A stretch of DNA of 64,000 bases from Caldicellulosiruptor obsidiansis OB47 (GCF_000145215.1 NC_014392.1:1930001-1994000); one strand, 5' to 3'. Counted from the stretch's first letter, positions 35,993 to 46,120 are shown. Translations and numbers: made by a program. The notes: generated from the letters alone by a model not told the origin.

Positions 35993-37744
35993 TCACCTCT
36001 TTGGAATTTGAATTTTCACATTTGTGCCTTTACTAAGTTCACTATCTATATAAATTCTTGCCTCATCCCCATAAAACAGTCTCAGTCTATGATAAACATT
36101 TTTTAGTCCTACATGACTTTTGTCTTTTCCATCTAAAGAACTTAAAAGCTCTTCAAGCTTTTCCTTTGACATTCCAACTCCATTGTCCGCTACAATTATC
36201 TTTATCACTTCATCTTCTTCAAATACTTTAACTTCAATACTTCCTTTACCTATCATAGGTTCTATGCCATGTCTGATAGAATTTTCTACAAGTGGCTGGA
36301 TAATAAATGGAAGCACTTTTGAAGAAAAGAGATTTTCCTGAACTTCAATTTTGTAATTTATTTTATCTCCAAATCGAAACTTTTGAATTTCTAAAAACTC
36401 CTTAACAATTTCAATTTCTTTTTCCAAAGATATTAAATCTGTTGTCATCTCAAGGCTTTTTCTTAGTAGATCACTCAATAAATAAACAACATGAGCTATT
36501 TCATGTTGACCAGTACAAAATGCTTTCATCCTGATAGATTCAAGAGTATTGAATAAAAAATGAGGATTTATCTGATTACAAAGCATTTCAAGCTGGATTT
36601 CTCTTTGTTTTGCTATTATTTGTTGTTTTTGAATTTCTGCAAGATATACCTGGTCAATTAGATTTTTGATATTTTTCGCCATTGTTTTTATATTTTCTGT
36701 GAGCTGTCCTATTTCATCATTGCCTAAAATATTTATCTGTGCATCTAAATTGCCATGCGATATTTCATTTACTTTTTTATTTAATATTGCTATTCTATCT
36801 GTTATTAGCTTAGAGAATAAGAGCATAAGCAGAAGTGAAACCAGTAAATTAATAAGTATAAGTCCAAATGTAATAAAAGTTATTCTGTTAACACTTTCAA
36901 ATATTTTTTTCTTCGAGAAAAATGAAATAATTTTAAGGAAGCTATTCCCACTTTCACTTGCACTAATTGTACCTAAAATTGCCATTGTTCTTTGGTTATA
37001 GATATTGAAATTTTTAAAAAAACAATCATCTTCTAAGGACAAGTCAAAATTTAGTCTTTTGCCAATAAGTTTTTCATCCTTTGCTACAACAACAACTTTA
37101 TCATCGTTAACTACAAGAGTGTTTAAATGAAGTGATAATATTTCTTCAAGTTTTTCTTTCTTTATATAAATCACCATTACACCTATTTTTTCTCCATAAG
37201 AATTTTTTATTAGTCTGATCAAACTGAAATAATACTGTGGACGAAATGGATTCTCATCATAAACAAGGTCCCATAAAATTTTTCCATCACCTTTTATCGC
37301 TTTTTTAAACCATTTCTGAGCTTTAATGTGCTGGTCAACCTTTATAATTTCGCCTGTATCAAGCAATGTGGGATTAAATGCAAAAATTTTTATTGCATAA
37401 ATATTTCTGTGGTAAATAGACATAAGATTGGAAAGTTCTGTATATGAATTATAATCATAATAAATCTCAGATATATCTTTATATTCTGTTGAAAGTATAT
37501 TCAAGAGTTTTTTATCAAGATATAACTTATTAGAAATATCAACCGCATTCTGTACAATATCCATAAGTTTGATTTTTACATCCTCAACATTTTTTCTCGT
37601 GTCTTTGATAGCATTTTCTAAAGCAATTGCTCTGAGGTTTAAAAAAAGAATAATCCCCAAAATAGTTTGGGGAATTAAAGCAGAAATCACAAATGCCAAT
37701 ATGAACTTTTTCTTTATTTTCAAATTTACAAAAAAGAATCTCAT
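35993..37744 (-). CDS. YesM-type sensor histidine kinase
   Basis: Membrane sensor kinase of 583 aa. TM1 near 14-36, extracytoplasmic Cache-like domain to about 285, TM2 289-312, HAMP (about 313-365), then the His_kinase domain with His395 in QINPHFLFNT and an ATPase domain with the N box PLVENSIRHGIEP and the G1 box IIVADNGVGMS. Such kinases sense sugars or binding proteins outside the cell. It is 30 bases after the GH31 gene and overlaps the region just before the response-regulator start, so all three are one operon. Confidence 0.93.
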   Translation of the reverse strand: MRFFFVNLKIKKKFILAFVISALIPQTILGIILFLNLRAIALENAIKDTRKNVEDVKIKLMDIVQNAVDISNKLYLDKKLLNILSTEYKDISEIYYDYNSYTELSNLMSIYHRNIYAIKIFAFNPTLLDTGEIIKVDQHIKAQKWFKKAIKGDGKILWDLVYDENPFRPQYYFSLIRLIKNSYGEKIGVMVIYIKKEKLEEILSLHLNTLVVNDDKVVVVAKDEKLIGKRLNFDLSLEDDCFFKNFNIYNQRTMAILGTISASESGNSFLKIISFFSKKKIFESVNRITFITFGLILINLLVSLLLMLLFSKLITDRIAILNKKVNEISHGNLDAQINILGNDEIGQLTENIKTMAKNIKNLIDQVYLAEIQKQQIIAKQREIQLEMLCNQINPHFLFNTLESIRMKAFCTGQHEIAHVVYLLSDLLRKSLEMTTDLISLEKEIEIVKEFLEIQKFRFGDKINYKIEVQENLFSSKVLPFIIQPLVENSIRHGIEPMIGKGSIEVKVFEEDEVIKIIVADNGVGMSKEKLEELLSSLDGKDKSHVGLKNVYHRLRLFYGDEARIYIDSELSKGTNVKIQIPKR

Positions 37745-37774
37745 TTTTATCTCACCTATTTGATTTCTTTAATT

Positions 37775-40111
37775 TTAATTATATATTTTGTCAATATTCA
37801 ACAACGCCTCTTTACTTGCTACTTCTAAAATTACTTCACTACCATTATCTTTTTGATTTACAATTGCATTAAACTGAGACTTTAATCCAAGTCCATGGAA
37901 AAAAAGTCTCCACGGCTTTTGAGAATCTTTCAATACAGTTATTAAAATTTTACCATTGTTTCTTTTTACTTCTAATTCAAGTTCTGTTTCGCCACTTACA
38001 TTATTTACAACCACACAAGCTACTTTTCCATCTTCCAATTCATAAACATTCAAAGTCACATTGTTCACATAATCATAATCAGGTCTTGCGTCACAACTTC
38101 CTATTGGAATTATCGAATTCGGTCTTGCCAAAAGTGGAAGGCTAAAATAGCCATGTTTTTCCTCTCTCCATCTGCCACCAACAACTTTCTCTCCAGTCAA
38201 TATATTTGTCCATGTTCCCTCTGGAACATAATACTTAACTTTACCATTTGTTGAGAAAACTGGAGCAACTAAGAGGCTGTCTCCAAGCATATATTGTCTA
38301 TCAAGGTATTCGCATGCTGGGTCATCTGGAAACTCTAATACCATAGGTCTTAAGACTGGAATTCCCTTTTCTACCGTTTCTTTAGCCTTTGCAAAGATAT
38401 AAGGCATAAGTCTACATTTTAGCTTTGTAAAAAACCTCAAAACATCTACTGCTTCATCGTCATAAAGCCATGGAACTTTATAGGCAGAATTTCCATGAAG
38501 TCTGCTATGGGAAGACAAAAGCCCAAATGCAACCCATCTTTTATAAAGATCTGGAGTTGCCGTGCTCTCAAAACCTGCTATATCATGACTCCAAAAACCA
38601 AATCCGCAAAGTGAAAGTGAAAGACCTCCTCTTAGTGTCTCTGCCATGGACTCATATGAAGCCAAACAATCTCCGCCCCAGTGCACAGGGAATTTTTGAC
38701 TTCCAGCTGTTGCAGACCTCGCAAAGACAACTGCCTCTCCTTTGCCAAGAACTTCTTCCAATATTTCATATACCTTCTTGTTGTAAAGATAAGTGTAGTA
38801 ATTGTGCATCTTTTCAGGGTCAGAACCATTAAAGTATACAACATCTGTTGGAATTCTCTCGCCAAAATCTGTCTTAAAACAATCTACTCCCATTTTAATT
38901 AACTCTTTGAGCTTTTCTGAATACCACTTGCAAGCCTCCGGGTTTGTAAAATCAACAATAGCCATTCCAGGTTGCCAATCATCTGTCTGCCAAATATCCC
39001 CATTGGCTTTTTTTAAAAAATATCCTTTTTCTTTTCCCTCATCAAAAAGTTTCGAAAGTTGAGACACATAAGGATTTATCCAAACACAAATCTTAATTCC
39101 CTTTTCTTTTAAACCATTTAGCATCTTGAAAGGTTCTGGAAAGACCCTTTTATCCCATTCAAAATCAACCCAGTGCATATCCTTCATCCAGAAACAGTCA
39201 AAGTGAAATACATGAAGAGGAATATCTCTTTCAAGCATTCCATCTATAAAGCTTGTAACTGTCTTTTCATCATAATTCGTGATAAAAGAGGTTGTAAGCC
39301 ACAGTCCGAAAGACCAAGCTGGTGGAAGTTTTGGTCGACCAGTAAGTTTTGTGTAATTTTCTAAAACATTTTTCATGTTACTACCACCGATTATAAAATA
39401 CTCTAAATACTCACCTTTCACAGAAAATTGAACTCTCTCAACATTCTCAGAGGCAACCTCAAATGACACACGCCCCGGATCATTTACAAAAACTCCATAA
39501 CCACGGTTTGTGATATAAAAAGGAATGTTCTTGTAAGCCTTCTCAGAAATGGTTCCACCATCTTCATTCCAAATATCAACTGTCTGCCCATTCTTAACAA
39601 AAGGGGTAAATCTCTCACCCAGCCCATAAACACACTCGCCAACACCCAAAGAAAGCTGTTCCCTCATGTAAGTAGTATTATCAGACATGATTGCATAACC
39701 AAGATACTTATAACCATTTTTTGTTAGATATTTGTCTTCATAGTAATATGTTACTCCCCATTCGCCTTTTTTATTAATGGTGGCTTTGAGCTTCCCACTT
39801 GTTATTACTATAGTATCCGAAGAATCTTCTATCAAAGGACAATATCCTTCTTCTTTATAAAATTCAAAATATGGCTTTTTATCCATTTGCCCTTTGTAGT
39901 GCCAAATTTGCACTCTTATAATATCCTCAAACGGCGAAGAAAATCGCATAGTGAAAACAGGCCCTTGTAAAGTTTGACCTCGATTTGTGATAAATTGAGC
40001 TGGCGCATACACAGTAACAGAATCTCTTGTCACTTCATAATCATATAAATGAGCTGGATGATATAATCTCACTCCTTCCTTGACACGCCAAAAACCTTCT
40101 GTGAATTTCAT
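37775..40111 (-). CDS. GH31 alpha-xylosidase (YicI type)
   Basis: Intracellular retaining alpha-xylosidase of 778 aa that removes xylose from the non-reducing end of xyloglucan oligosaccharides or isoprimeverose. Nucleophile Asp415 in CFKTDFGERIPTDV and acid/base Asp481 in FPVHWGGDCLASYESM match E. coli YicI (Asp416 and Asp482), with strong agreement along the whole protein (FSGFGFWSHDI-like block, SSHSRLHG, LKCRLMPY, EFPDDPACEYLDRQYMLGDS). No signal peptide. First gene of the operon with the YesM/YesN pair. Specificity for alpha-xylose rather than alpha-glucose is well supported by the YicI-type active-site sequence. Confidence 0.95.
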   Translation of the reverse strand: MKFTEGFWRVKEGVRLYHPAHLYDYEVTRDSVTVYAPAQFITNRGQTLQGPVFTMRFSSPFEDIIRVQIWHYKGQMDKKPYFEFYKEEGYCPLIEDSSDTIVITSGKLKATINKKGEWGVTYYYEDKYLTKNGYKYLGYAIMSDNTTYMREQLSLGVGECVYGLGERFTPFVKNGQTVDIWNEDGGTISEKAYKNIPFYITNRGYGVFVNDPGRVSFEVASENVERVQFSVKGEYLEYFIIGGSNMKNVLENYTKLTGRPKLPPAWSFGLWLTTSFITNYDEKTVTSFIDGMLERDIPLHVFHFDCFWMKDMHWVDFEWDKRVFPEPFKMLNGLKEKGIKICVWINPYVSQLSKLFDEGKEKGYFLKKANGDIWQTDDWQPGMAIVDFTNPEACKWYSEKLKELIKMGVDCFKTDFGERIPTDVVYFNGSDPEKMHNYYTYLYNKKVYEILEEVLGKGEAVVFARSATAGSQKFPVHWGGDCLASYESMAETLRGGLSLSLCGFGFWSHDIAGFESTATPDLYKRWVAFGLLSSHSRLHGNSAYKVPWLYDDEAVDVLRFFTKLKCRLMPYIFAKAKETVEKGIPVLRPMVLEFPDDPACEYLDRQYMLGDSLLVAPVFSTNGKVKYYVPEGTWTNILTGEKVVGGRWREEKHGYFSLPLLARPNSIIPIGSCDARPDYDYVNNVTLNVYELEDGKVACVVVNNVSGETELELEVKRNNGKILITVLKDSQKPWRLFFHGLGLKSQFNAIVNQKDNGSEVILEVASKEALLNIDKIYN

Positions 40112-40275
40112 TTTAACAATCCCTCTCCTTTTAGAATAAAAAAATTATTGCTTTGTAAAGAGATGAAGAACAATCAAGTGTTATTATACAATGCTTTTTA
40201 TATTACTTCTCATACTCTTTTGCAAAAAAGTATAAATACTTTGCTTTGAGCAATTGAAAGTTAAGTTTTAACTTT

Positions 40276-41127
40276 TTATATTTTCTTGTACTTGAATGGA
40301 GTTGTGCCCACATACTCTTTAAAAACCTTTATAAAATAACTTACACTGTTAAAACCTACTTCAAATGCAATTTCAGAAATACTCATGTCTGTATTTTTGA
40401 TAAGCTCTATTGCTTTTTCAACCCTGAATTTGTTTATGTAATCAACCGGTGTGAGATGAGTAATTTCCTTGAAAAGACGACAAAAATAGAATTTGCTTAG
40501 GTTTGAAACTTTTGCTAACATGTCAATATCAAGTTCAGATGAATAGTTTAAATTTATATAATCAAGTGCAGATTTTATCCTCTCAATTTTTAAATCAAAT
40601 TCTCTGTCAGTAGTATCTGTTATAATATAGCCTCTATTAAAAAGATGATAAAATATAGTATATAAATAGCCCTTTACCAAAAGTTCATAACCTTTTGGCT
40701 TTTCTTTCCACACTGTTATTATGCTCGAAATTAGTTCTCCAACACAATGGTCATCAAACTTATTTTGAACAAGCACTTTTCTTTCTAAAATAGATTGCAA
40801 ATATTTGCTTTTGCATATATCTGGAGTTTCTGAAAAGAGCATATTAAAACTGAACACAATAGCATAAGGCTCGGGATCTTCTTCAGCTTTTCCACCGTGA
40901 ATTGAACCACAGTTGACAAATAAAAACTGTTTTGGTCCCAAAAAATACTCTTTGCCATCAACTCTAAAACTCGCTGTTCCCTTTTCAAGATAAACTATCT
41001 CAAATTCTTCATGCCAGTGAGGAAGAAGAGTATTGTTCTCATGAACAAATATATTTTCATAAACATTTATAGGAAATATAGCACTGCCGTGCTGAACCTT
41101 TTCTTTTAGCCTCAGTCTTTCATCCAT
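40276..41127 (-). CDS. AraC-family regulator with cupin domain
   Basis: Soluble one-component regulator of 283 aa. The N-terminal AraC-type cupin (LLPHWHEEFEIVYLEKGTA, then QFLFVNCGSIHGG) likely binds a sugar; the C-terminal double helix-turn-helix is LAKVSNLSKFYFCRLFKEI and IAFEVGFNSVSYFIKVFKEY. ATG at 41125-41127. Immediately upstream of the alpha-xylosidase operon on the same strand with 164 bases between, so control of that operon or of xylose metabolism is the likely role. Confidence 0.9.
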   Translation of the reverse strand: MDERLRLKEKVQHGSAIFPINVYENIFVHENNTLLPHWHEEFEIVYLEKGTASFRVDGKEYFLGPKQFLFVNCGSIHGGKAEEDPEPYAIVFSFNMLFSETPDICKSKYLQSILERKVLVQNKFDDHCVGELISSIITVWKEKPKGYELLVKGYLYTIFYHLFNRGYIITDTTDREFDLKIERIKSALDYINLNYSSELDIDMLAKVSNLSKFYFCRLFKEITHLTPVDYINKFRVEKAIELIKNTDMSISEIAFEVGFNSVSYFIKVFKEYVGTTPFKYKKI

Positions 41128-41211
41128 TGTGATTTCCTCACTTTATTGTATGTTTTCAATAAAAACAATACATTAGTATCAAATAAATTTTACCACAACC
41201 ACAACAAAATA

Positions 41212-41247
41212 AAAAGCTGCCGCAATCTAAAACTTGCGGCAGCTTTT
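41212..41247 (-). terminator. Terminator of the transketolase operon
   Basis: Perfect 14-bp stem AAAAGCTGCCGCAA/TTGCGGCAGCTTTT, 8-base loop, T-rich on both sides, 17 bases past the stop of the transketolase C-terminal subunit gene. Confidence 0.92.
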
Positions 41248-41264
41248 CATCCACTGATAATATT

Positions 41265-42206
41265 TTATTTTTTCATCTTCATAACTTCTTTTGCTTTGTT
41301 GACAATCTCCTCTGCTGTGAGCTTGTAATATTTGAGAACATCCTCAGGCTTTCCTGACCTTCCAAACTCATCATTTACACCAACCATTTTTACCGGTACA
41401 GGATAGTTTTGAGCCAAAACCTCAGAAACAGCACTTCCAAAACCGCCTAAGATATTGTGCTCTTCTGCTGTGACAATGCAGCCAGTTATCTTTGCCACAT
41501 CTAAAATCAAATCAACATCAATTGGTTTTATGCATGGCATATCAACAAGATATACCGAAACACCTTCATCCTGAAGCATTTTTGCTGCCTTTATAGCTTC
41601 ATGTACCATAAGTCCTGTTGCCAAAATACCAACATCTTTCCCTTTTTGAAGAACAATACCTTTGCCAAGAGTAAGCTTCAGCTCTCCTTTTTTGTAAATT
41701 TCCTCAACACCAAGCCTGCCCAAACGAATATAAACAGGTCCTTCATGCTCAATCGCAAGTCTTACACACTCATAAGTTGATGTCGCATCAGCAGGTGATA
41801 ATACTACCATGCCAGGGATAACCCTCATCAATGCTATATCTTCAAGCATCTGATGGGATGCACCATCTTCGCCGATTGACACACCTGCATGTGAGGCTCC
41901 AATCTTTACATTTAAGTGTGGATAACCTATTGAATTTCTCACCTGGTCATAAGCTCTTCCAGCAGCAAAGACCGCAAATGTACTTGCAAAAGGAATTTTG
42001 CCACATGTTGCAAATCCTGCTGCTGTTGCCATGAGGTCCTGTTCTGCAATTCCTATATTGAAAAACCTTTCAGGAAACTTTTTCTTGAAAATTTCTGTCC
42101 TTGTTGATTTTGAAAGGTCAGCATCAAGCACAACAATATTTTTATATATTTCCCCAAACTCAGCCAATGCCTGACCATATGCCTCTCTTGTTGCTATTTT
42201 TGCCAT
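41265..42206 (-). CDS. Transketolase C-terminal subunit
   Basis: Pyrimidine-binding and C-terminal domains of a split transketolase, 313 aa. ATREAYGQALAEFGE at the start, NIGIAEQDLMATAAGFA with the Glu that activates thiamine diphosphate, and GEDGASHQMLEDIALMR are typical. It works as a complex with the N-terminal subunit encoded one base upstream, in the non-oxidative pentose phosphate pathway, which suits growth on xylose and arabinose released from hemicellulose. Confidence 0.94.
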   Translation of the reverse strand: MAKIATREAYGQALAEFGEIYKNIVVLDADLSKSTRTEIFKKKFPERFFNIGIAEQDLMATAAGFATCGKIPFASTFAVFAAGRAYDQVRNSIGYPHLNVKIGASHAGVSIGEDGASHQMLEDIALMRVIPGMVVLSPADATSTYECVRLAIEHEGPVYIRLGRLGVEEIYKKGELKLTLGKGIVLQKGKDVGILATGLMVHEAIKAAKMLQDEGVSVYLVDMPCIKPIDVDLILDVAKITGCIVTAEEHNILGGFGSAVSEVLAQNYPVPVKMVGVNDEFGRSGKPEDVLKYYKLTAEEIVNKAKEVMKMKK

Positions 42207-42207
42207 C

Positions 42208-43056
42208 TTATCCTTGCACCTCCAAACTTTCTAACTGCTTTTGCAACTCTTCAAGGGCTTTTTGTGCCTGCTCTTTATTTGGTGCTGTTCCATGCCAGCC
42301 AGCTTCGTTTTCCATAAACGATACACCTTTTCCTTTAACTGTTTCAGCAATTATAATTGTGGGCTTTCCTTTTACTGTCTTTGCTTCATTTACAGCATTT
42401 TCAATCTGGTTAAAATCATGTCCATCTATTTTTATCACATGCCAGCCAAATGCCTTGAACTTCTCATCAACAGGTTCAGGTGACATAACCTCTGTGATTT
42501 TGCCATCTATCTGAAGCCCATTGTGGTCTAAAAATGCTGTAAGATTATCAAGTTTGTAATGTGCTGCTGTCATAGCTGCTTCCCAAATTTGACCTTCTTG
42601 AATCTCACCATCACCAAGTAAAACATAAACTCTATAACTTTTTCCATCTAACTTTCCAGCCAATGCCATACCGTTTGCAACAGACAAACCTTGCCCCAAC
42701 GACCCTGTTGACATCTCAACTCCAGGCACCTTTTTCATATCAGGATGACCCTGTAAATTTGAATAAATCTGCCTGAAGCCTGTAAGCTCATCTTTGTTGA
42801 TGAAATCCTTTTCAGCCAAAACGGCATACAAAAGAGGCGATGCATGTCCTTTGGAAAGAACAAATCTGTCTCTGTTTGGATCTTTTGGATTTTTGGGATC
42901 GATATTCATTTCAACAAAGTAAAGATACGTTAAAATTTCAACACCAGAGAGTGAACCGCCAGGATGACCAGAACCAGCTGACGCAGTTTGAATAATTATA
43001 CTCTTTCTTATTTCGGTTGCTATTTTTTTTAGTTCAAGCTCTTTTGCCTTGTCCAT
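42208..43056 (-). CDS. Transketolase N-terminal subunit
   Basis: Thiamine-diphosphate-binding (PP) domain of split transketolase, 282 aa: [45 protein letters not shown], and the cofactor motif [13 protein letters not shown] ending at DHNGLQIDG. First gene of the pair. Split transketolases are normal in many Clostridia and archaea and are not broken versions of the fused gene. Confidence 0.94.
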   Translation of the reverse strand: MDKAKELELKKIATEIRKSIIIQTASAGSGHPGGSLSGVEILTYLYFVEMNIDPKNPKDPNRDRFVLSKGHASPLLYAVLAEKDFINKDELTGFRQIYSNLQGHPDMKKVPGVEMSTGSLGQGLSVANGMALAGKLDGKSYRVYVLLGDGEIQEGQIWEAAMTAAHYKLDNLTAFLDHNGLQIDGKITEVMSPEPVDEKFKAFGWHVIKIDGHDFNQIENAVNEAKTVKGKPTIIIAETVKGKGVSFMENEAGWHGTAPNKEQAQKALEELQKQLESLEVQG

Positions 43057-43165
43057 TTTGTACCTTAAACCTCCTTTTATAAAAATACAATTGTAGGATT
43101 CCTGTTTACCCGTTAAATGATAGATTATTCTTTTTTCTTTATTATACCATTAAATTATTTTTTAC

Positions 43166-44017
43166 TCAAACAGAAAAACCTTCACCTAAAACCTCACGAA
43201 CATCTGTCAAAATCACAAAGGCTCTTTGGTCAATGCTCTTGACAAGGTTTTTGACACGGCTGACCTCATGCCTCTTTACCACACACAGCAAAACATTTTT
43301 TTCTGTTTTTGTCCACATACCAACACCGTGAAGAGCTGTGACTCCCCTGTCAAGCTCTTTTAAAATCTTTTCAGCAATTATGTCAGATTTATCTGAGATT
43401 ATTATGAGTGCTTTTGCAAAGTTGACACCCTCCAGTATTGCATCAATAAGTTTTGAACATGCAAAGAGGGTCAAAACTGCCCAAAGTCCAAGTTCGTAAT
43501 TTTTAAATACAACTGATGCAAGCACAATAACTGCAACATCAAGTCCTAAAAGGATTTGACCCACAGAGATAAATGAAATATATTTATGTATAATCTTTGC
43601 AAGCATTTCAGTTCCGCCAGTTGTTGCACCAAAAAGAAGAACAATAGCAAGTCCAATCCCCATCAGTGCTCCACCAAACACTGACGCTAAAAGCTTGTCA
43701 TATGTAATGCAGTGAACAAATGTGGTGATGTCTGTGAGCACTGAAAGAATGATCGTACCATAAACACTTTTTACACCAAAATCCACACCAATTGTTCTAA
43801 TACCAAGAATAAAAGCGGGAATGTTCAATGCAAGCATGGTCATACCCACAGGAAGCTTGTAGTGCGAAACATAATATACAACTGTTGCAATTCCAGAAAA
43901 ACCCCCAGCTGCAATCTTATTTGGAACAAGAAAAAGATTCAAAGATAGTGCCACTAAAAGTGAACCAAAGGTTATTGCAGTATATTCGTATATTACCCTG
44001 AAAATTTTTTTTAGCAT
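43166..44017 (-). CDS. YitT family membrane protein (DUF161/DUF2179)
   Basis: Membrane protein of 283 aa with five or six helices in the N-terminal part (NLFLVPNKIAAGGFSGIATV; GATTGGTEMLAKII) and a soluble C-terminal DUF2179 domain (about 205-283, GVTALHGVGMW then LCVVKRHEV). Function unknown for the family. It begins directly after the CsaB-TagA fusion gene stop, so the two are co-transcribed, but a link to cell-wall polymer synthesis is only a guess from position. Confidence 0.9.
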   Translation of the reverse strand: MLKKIFRVIYEYTAITFGSLLVALSLNLFLVPNKIAAGGFSGIATVVYYVSHYKLPVGMTMLALNIPAFILGIRTIGVDFGVKSVYGTIILSVLTDITTFVHCITYDKLLASVFGGALMGIGLAIVLLFGATTGGTEMLAKIIHKYISFISVGQILLGLDVAVIVLASVVFKNYELGLWAVLTLFACSKLIDAILEGVNFAKALIIISDKSDIIAEKILKELDRGVTALHGVGMWTKTEKNVLLCVVKRHEVSRVKNLVKSIDQRAFVILTDVREVLGEGFSV

Positions 44018-45856
44018 CTATCTTCCTCCAAATATCCTTGTTTTTAAGACAATAAGTACAAATTTAGGGAGTGCAAGCATTCTTTTGAATCTCCAAGGCT
44101 GAGTAATTAGTCTGTAAAACCATTCAAGCCCTAATCTTTGAAATATAACAGGTGCTCTTTTTACCTCACCTGACAAAACATCAAGGCTGCCACCAACACC
44201 CATAATGAGCTTACATTTGAGCTTCTTTTTATTTTTGTAAATCCATTCTTCCTGTCTCTTCATACCCATTGCAACAAATAAAACATCTGCTTTTGAGGAG
44301 TTTATAATCTCCACAACCATATCATTTTCATCTTCACTAAAATATCCATGATGAACCCCACAAATTTCTAATTTTTTGTATTGTCTCAAAAGATTTTCTT
44401 TGGCTTTTTCAGCAACTCCCGGTTTTGCGCCAAGTAAAAATACTTTTGTCTTCTTTTCCTCAAACTCTGGCATAAGAGACATCATTAGATCAAAACCTGT
44501 AACCCTTTCATACAGTTTTTCACCAAAATATTTTGATGCCCAAACCACACCAATACCATCAGGCACATTTAAATCCCCCAAATTTAAAATCTTTTTAAAT
44601 TTCTCATCTCTTCTGGCCAACATTATCATCTCAACATTGGGTGTAAACACCACTTTAGGTGAAGATGAAGATAAAAATTCTATGCATTTTTTCTTTGCCT
44701 TGTCAAAATTGATACAATCAATCCTTACACCCAAAACATTGATGCTCTTTCTTTTCTTGATTGAGGCTAAAGCCTCTTTTAAAATCTCAAATGATTTTTC
44801 AGCCTTTTGAATCATATTGAGAGTTATCTGTTCGATTTTCTTTTGAATTTTTGTTTCGTTAAGCATATATTGAATATTTAATAGGACATTGTTAATATCA
44901 AAGCTGTCAACATATCCCACTGGTTTCAAACCATATATTTTAAGAAAACTATCAATTTTGGGATCATAAGATATCCCAACAAATTTCTTGTTCATTTTGG
45001 CTGCGAATATGAGACTGTGAAGTCGCATCCCAAGTATCAAATCAAAATAACCAAAAATACCTAAAAGTTCATGAGGTTGAAAATTTTCAGAAAGAACATA
45101 TGGTTTATTACTCATTTTTGAAACAATTTCATTTATCTTTATTGTATCCCACTTGCCTTGAAAAGGAATAAAGACAACATTATAGCCTTCATTTTCTATA
45201 AGAATGTCTGCAATCTGGGCAATTTTGTCGGTCATATCCTTTTCTTTTTTCCACTTTCTTACTACTATTCCTATTGTCTTTTTATTAAAATCTATTTCAT
45301 ATGTTTGAAGCAGTTTTTTTACTTTCTTTTCGCAGCAAGGATTCAATAAAAATGCAGGATCTGCTGACAAGTCTATTTTGTTTTTAAGCTTCAATCTATG
45401 CAAAAGGTCAAAAGAATCATAATCTCTCACTGTAATATAATCTGCAAGCTTGATTATATGCTTGAAAATCAAGACATTATACCAGTTTTTAATTGGTCCT
45501 ATCCCTTGAGAAAAAATAAAGACCTTCTTTCCAAATAGTTTTGCAACAAAAATCTGAAAGAGGTAATAATAAAGACTTCTGTTGCTTGTCTCATTTTGAA
45601 AAAGACTTCCTCCACCAGAAATAAAAATATCACATCTTTTTATTGCTTTAACAACTTTACAAATCTTTTTTCTGTTTATAGATTCTACATTGTAAATCTT
45701 ACTTGTAAGGTGCGGTCTTGATGAAAGAACCACAATATTAAAATCTTCATTTTCTTGTCTCTCATATTCTCTCAGCCTATCTATTAAAACCCTTAGTATC
45801 GCCTCATCACCAGTATTTAATTGTCCATAGTATCCTGAAATAACAATGTTTTTCAT
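44018..45856 (-). CDS. Fusion of CsaB polysaccharide pyruvyl transferase and TagA/WecG glycosyltransferase
   Basis: Bifunctional cell-wall protein of 612 aa. Residues 1 to about 365 are CsaB-like pyruvyl transferase (VISGYYGQLNTGDEAILR; FISGGGSLFQNETSNRSL; FSQGIGPIKNW; GMRLHSLIFAAKM), the enzyme that puts pyruvyl ketals on secondary cell-wall polymer for anchoring SLH-domain proteins. From about 372 to the end is a complete GT26 TagA/WecG/CpsF transferase (INVLGVRIDCINFD; VFTPNVEMIMLARRD; LNVPDGIGVVWASKYFG; MGVGGSLDVLSGEVKRAP; LEWFYRLITQPWR), which adds N-acetylmannosamine to a lipid-linked precursor. The frame is uninterrupted. In most Bacillota these are separate neighbouring genes. Single upstream start with no internal RBS-plus-ATG seen at the junction. 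Confidence 0.88.
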   Translation of the reverse strand: MKNIVISGYYGQLNTGDEAILRVLIDRLREYERQENEDFNIVVLSSRPHLTSKIYNVESINRKKICKVVKAIKRCDIFISGGGSLFQNETSNRSLYYYLFQIFVAKLFGKKVFIFSQGIGPIKNWYNVLIFKHIIKLADYITVRDYDSFDLLHRLKLKNKIDLSADPAFLLNPCCEKKVKKLLQTYEIDFNKKTIGIVVRKWKKEKDMTDKIAQIADILIENEGYNVVFIPFQGKWDTIKINEIVSKMSNKPYVLSENFQPHELLGIFGYFDLILGMRLHSLIFAAKMNKKFVGISYDPKIDSFLKIYGLKPVGYVDSFDINNVLLNIQYMLNETKIQKKIEQITLNMIQKAEKSFEILKEALASIKKRKSINVLGVRIDCINFDKAKKKCIEFLSSSSPKVVFTPNVEMIMLARRDEKFKKILNLGDLNVPDGIGVVWASKYFGEKLYERVTGFDLMMSLMPEFEEKKTKVFLLGAKPGVAEKAKENLLRQYKKLEICGVHHGYFSEDENDMVVEIINSSKADVLFVAMGMKRQEEWIYKNKKKLKCKLIMGVGGSLDVLSGEVKRAPVIFQRLGLEWFYRLITQPWRFKRMLALPKFVLIVLKTRIFGGR

Positions 45857-45958
45857 TCTCTTTGATCACCCAATTTATTATTTTGAATAAACTCAAACCA
45901 AGTTGCAGAAAATAAACCTTGAAGGCTGCAAATTCAAATTAAAACGGAGGTATTGAAG

Positions 45959-46117
45959 ATGCCAGACAGAATCACATGCAATGTTTCAGACTGCATGTAC
46001 TGGGATAACAAAAGATGCACCGCCCCATCTATTGAAGTTTCTGTGGATGGCGGTGGCTCATCTGCCCAGGGAACAAAAGAAAAAACAAACTGCCACACAT
46101 ATCAGCTCAAAAGATAA
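45959..46117 (+). CDS. DUF1540 domain protein
   Basis: Small cysteine protein of 52 aa. ATG lies eight bases after ACGGAGG. It shows the DUF1540 pattern ITCNVSDCMYWDNKRCTAPSI with a late TNCHTYQ, giving four conserved Cys that probably bind a metal. The middle is Gly/Ser-rich. Function unknown; such proteins are common in spore-forming Bacillota. Its stop lies just before the end of the convergent iron-sulfur protein gene. Confidence 0.85.
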   Translation: MPDRITCNVSDCMYWDNKRCTAPSIEVSVDGGGSSAQGTKEKTNCHTYQLKR

Positions 46118-46120
46118 TAC

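Noticed and set aside
41265-43056. Transketolase gene broken into two
   Set aside because: Split transketolase is a normal form in Clostridia and archaea; each part is complete and has its own start.
46079-46087. Possible frameshift in an A run of the DUF1540 gene
   Set aside because: The position of the convergent gene's stop shows the run has six A residues, which keeps the 52-aa frame intact through its last Cys.
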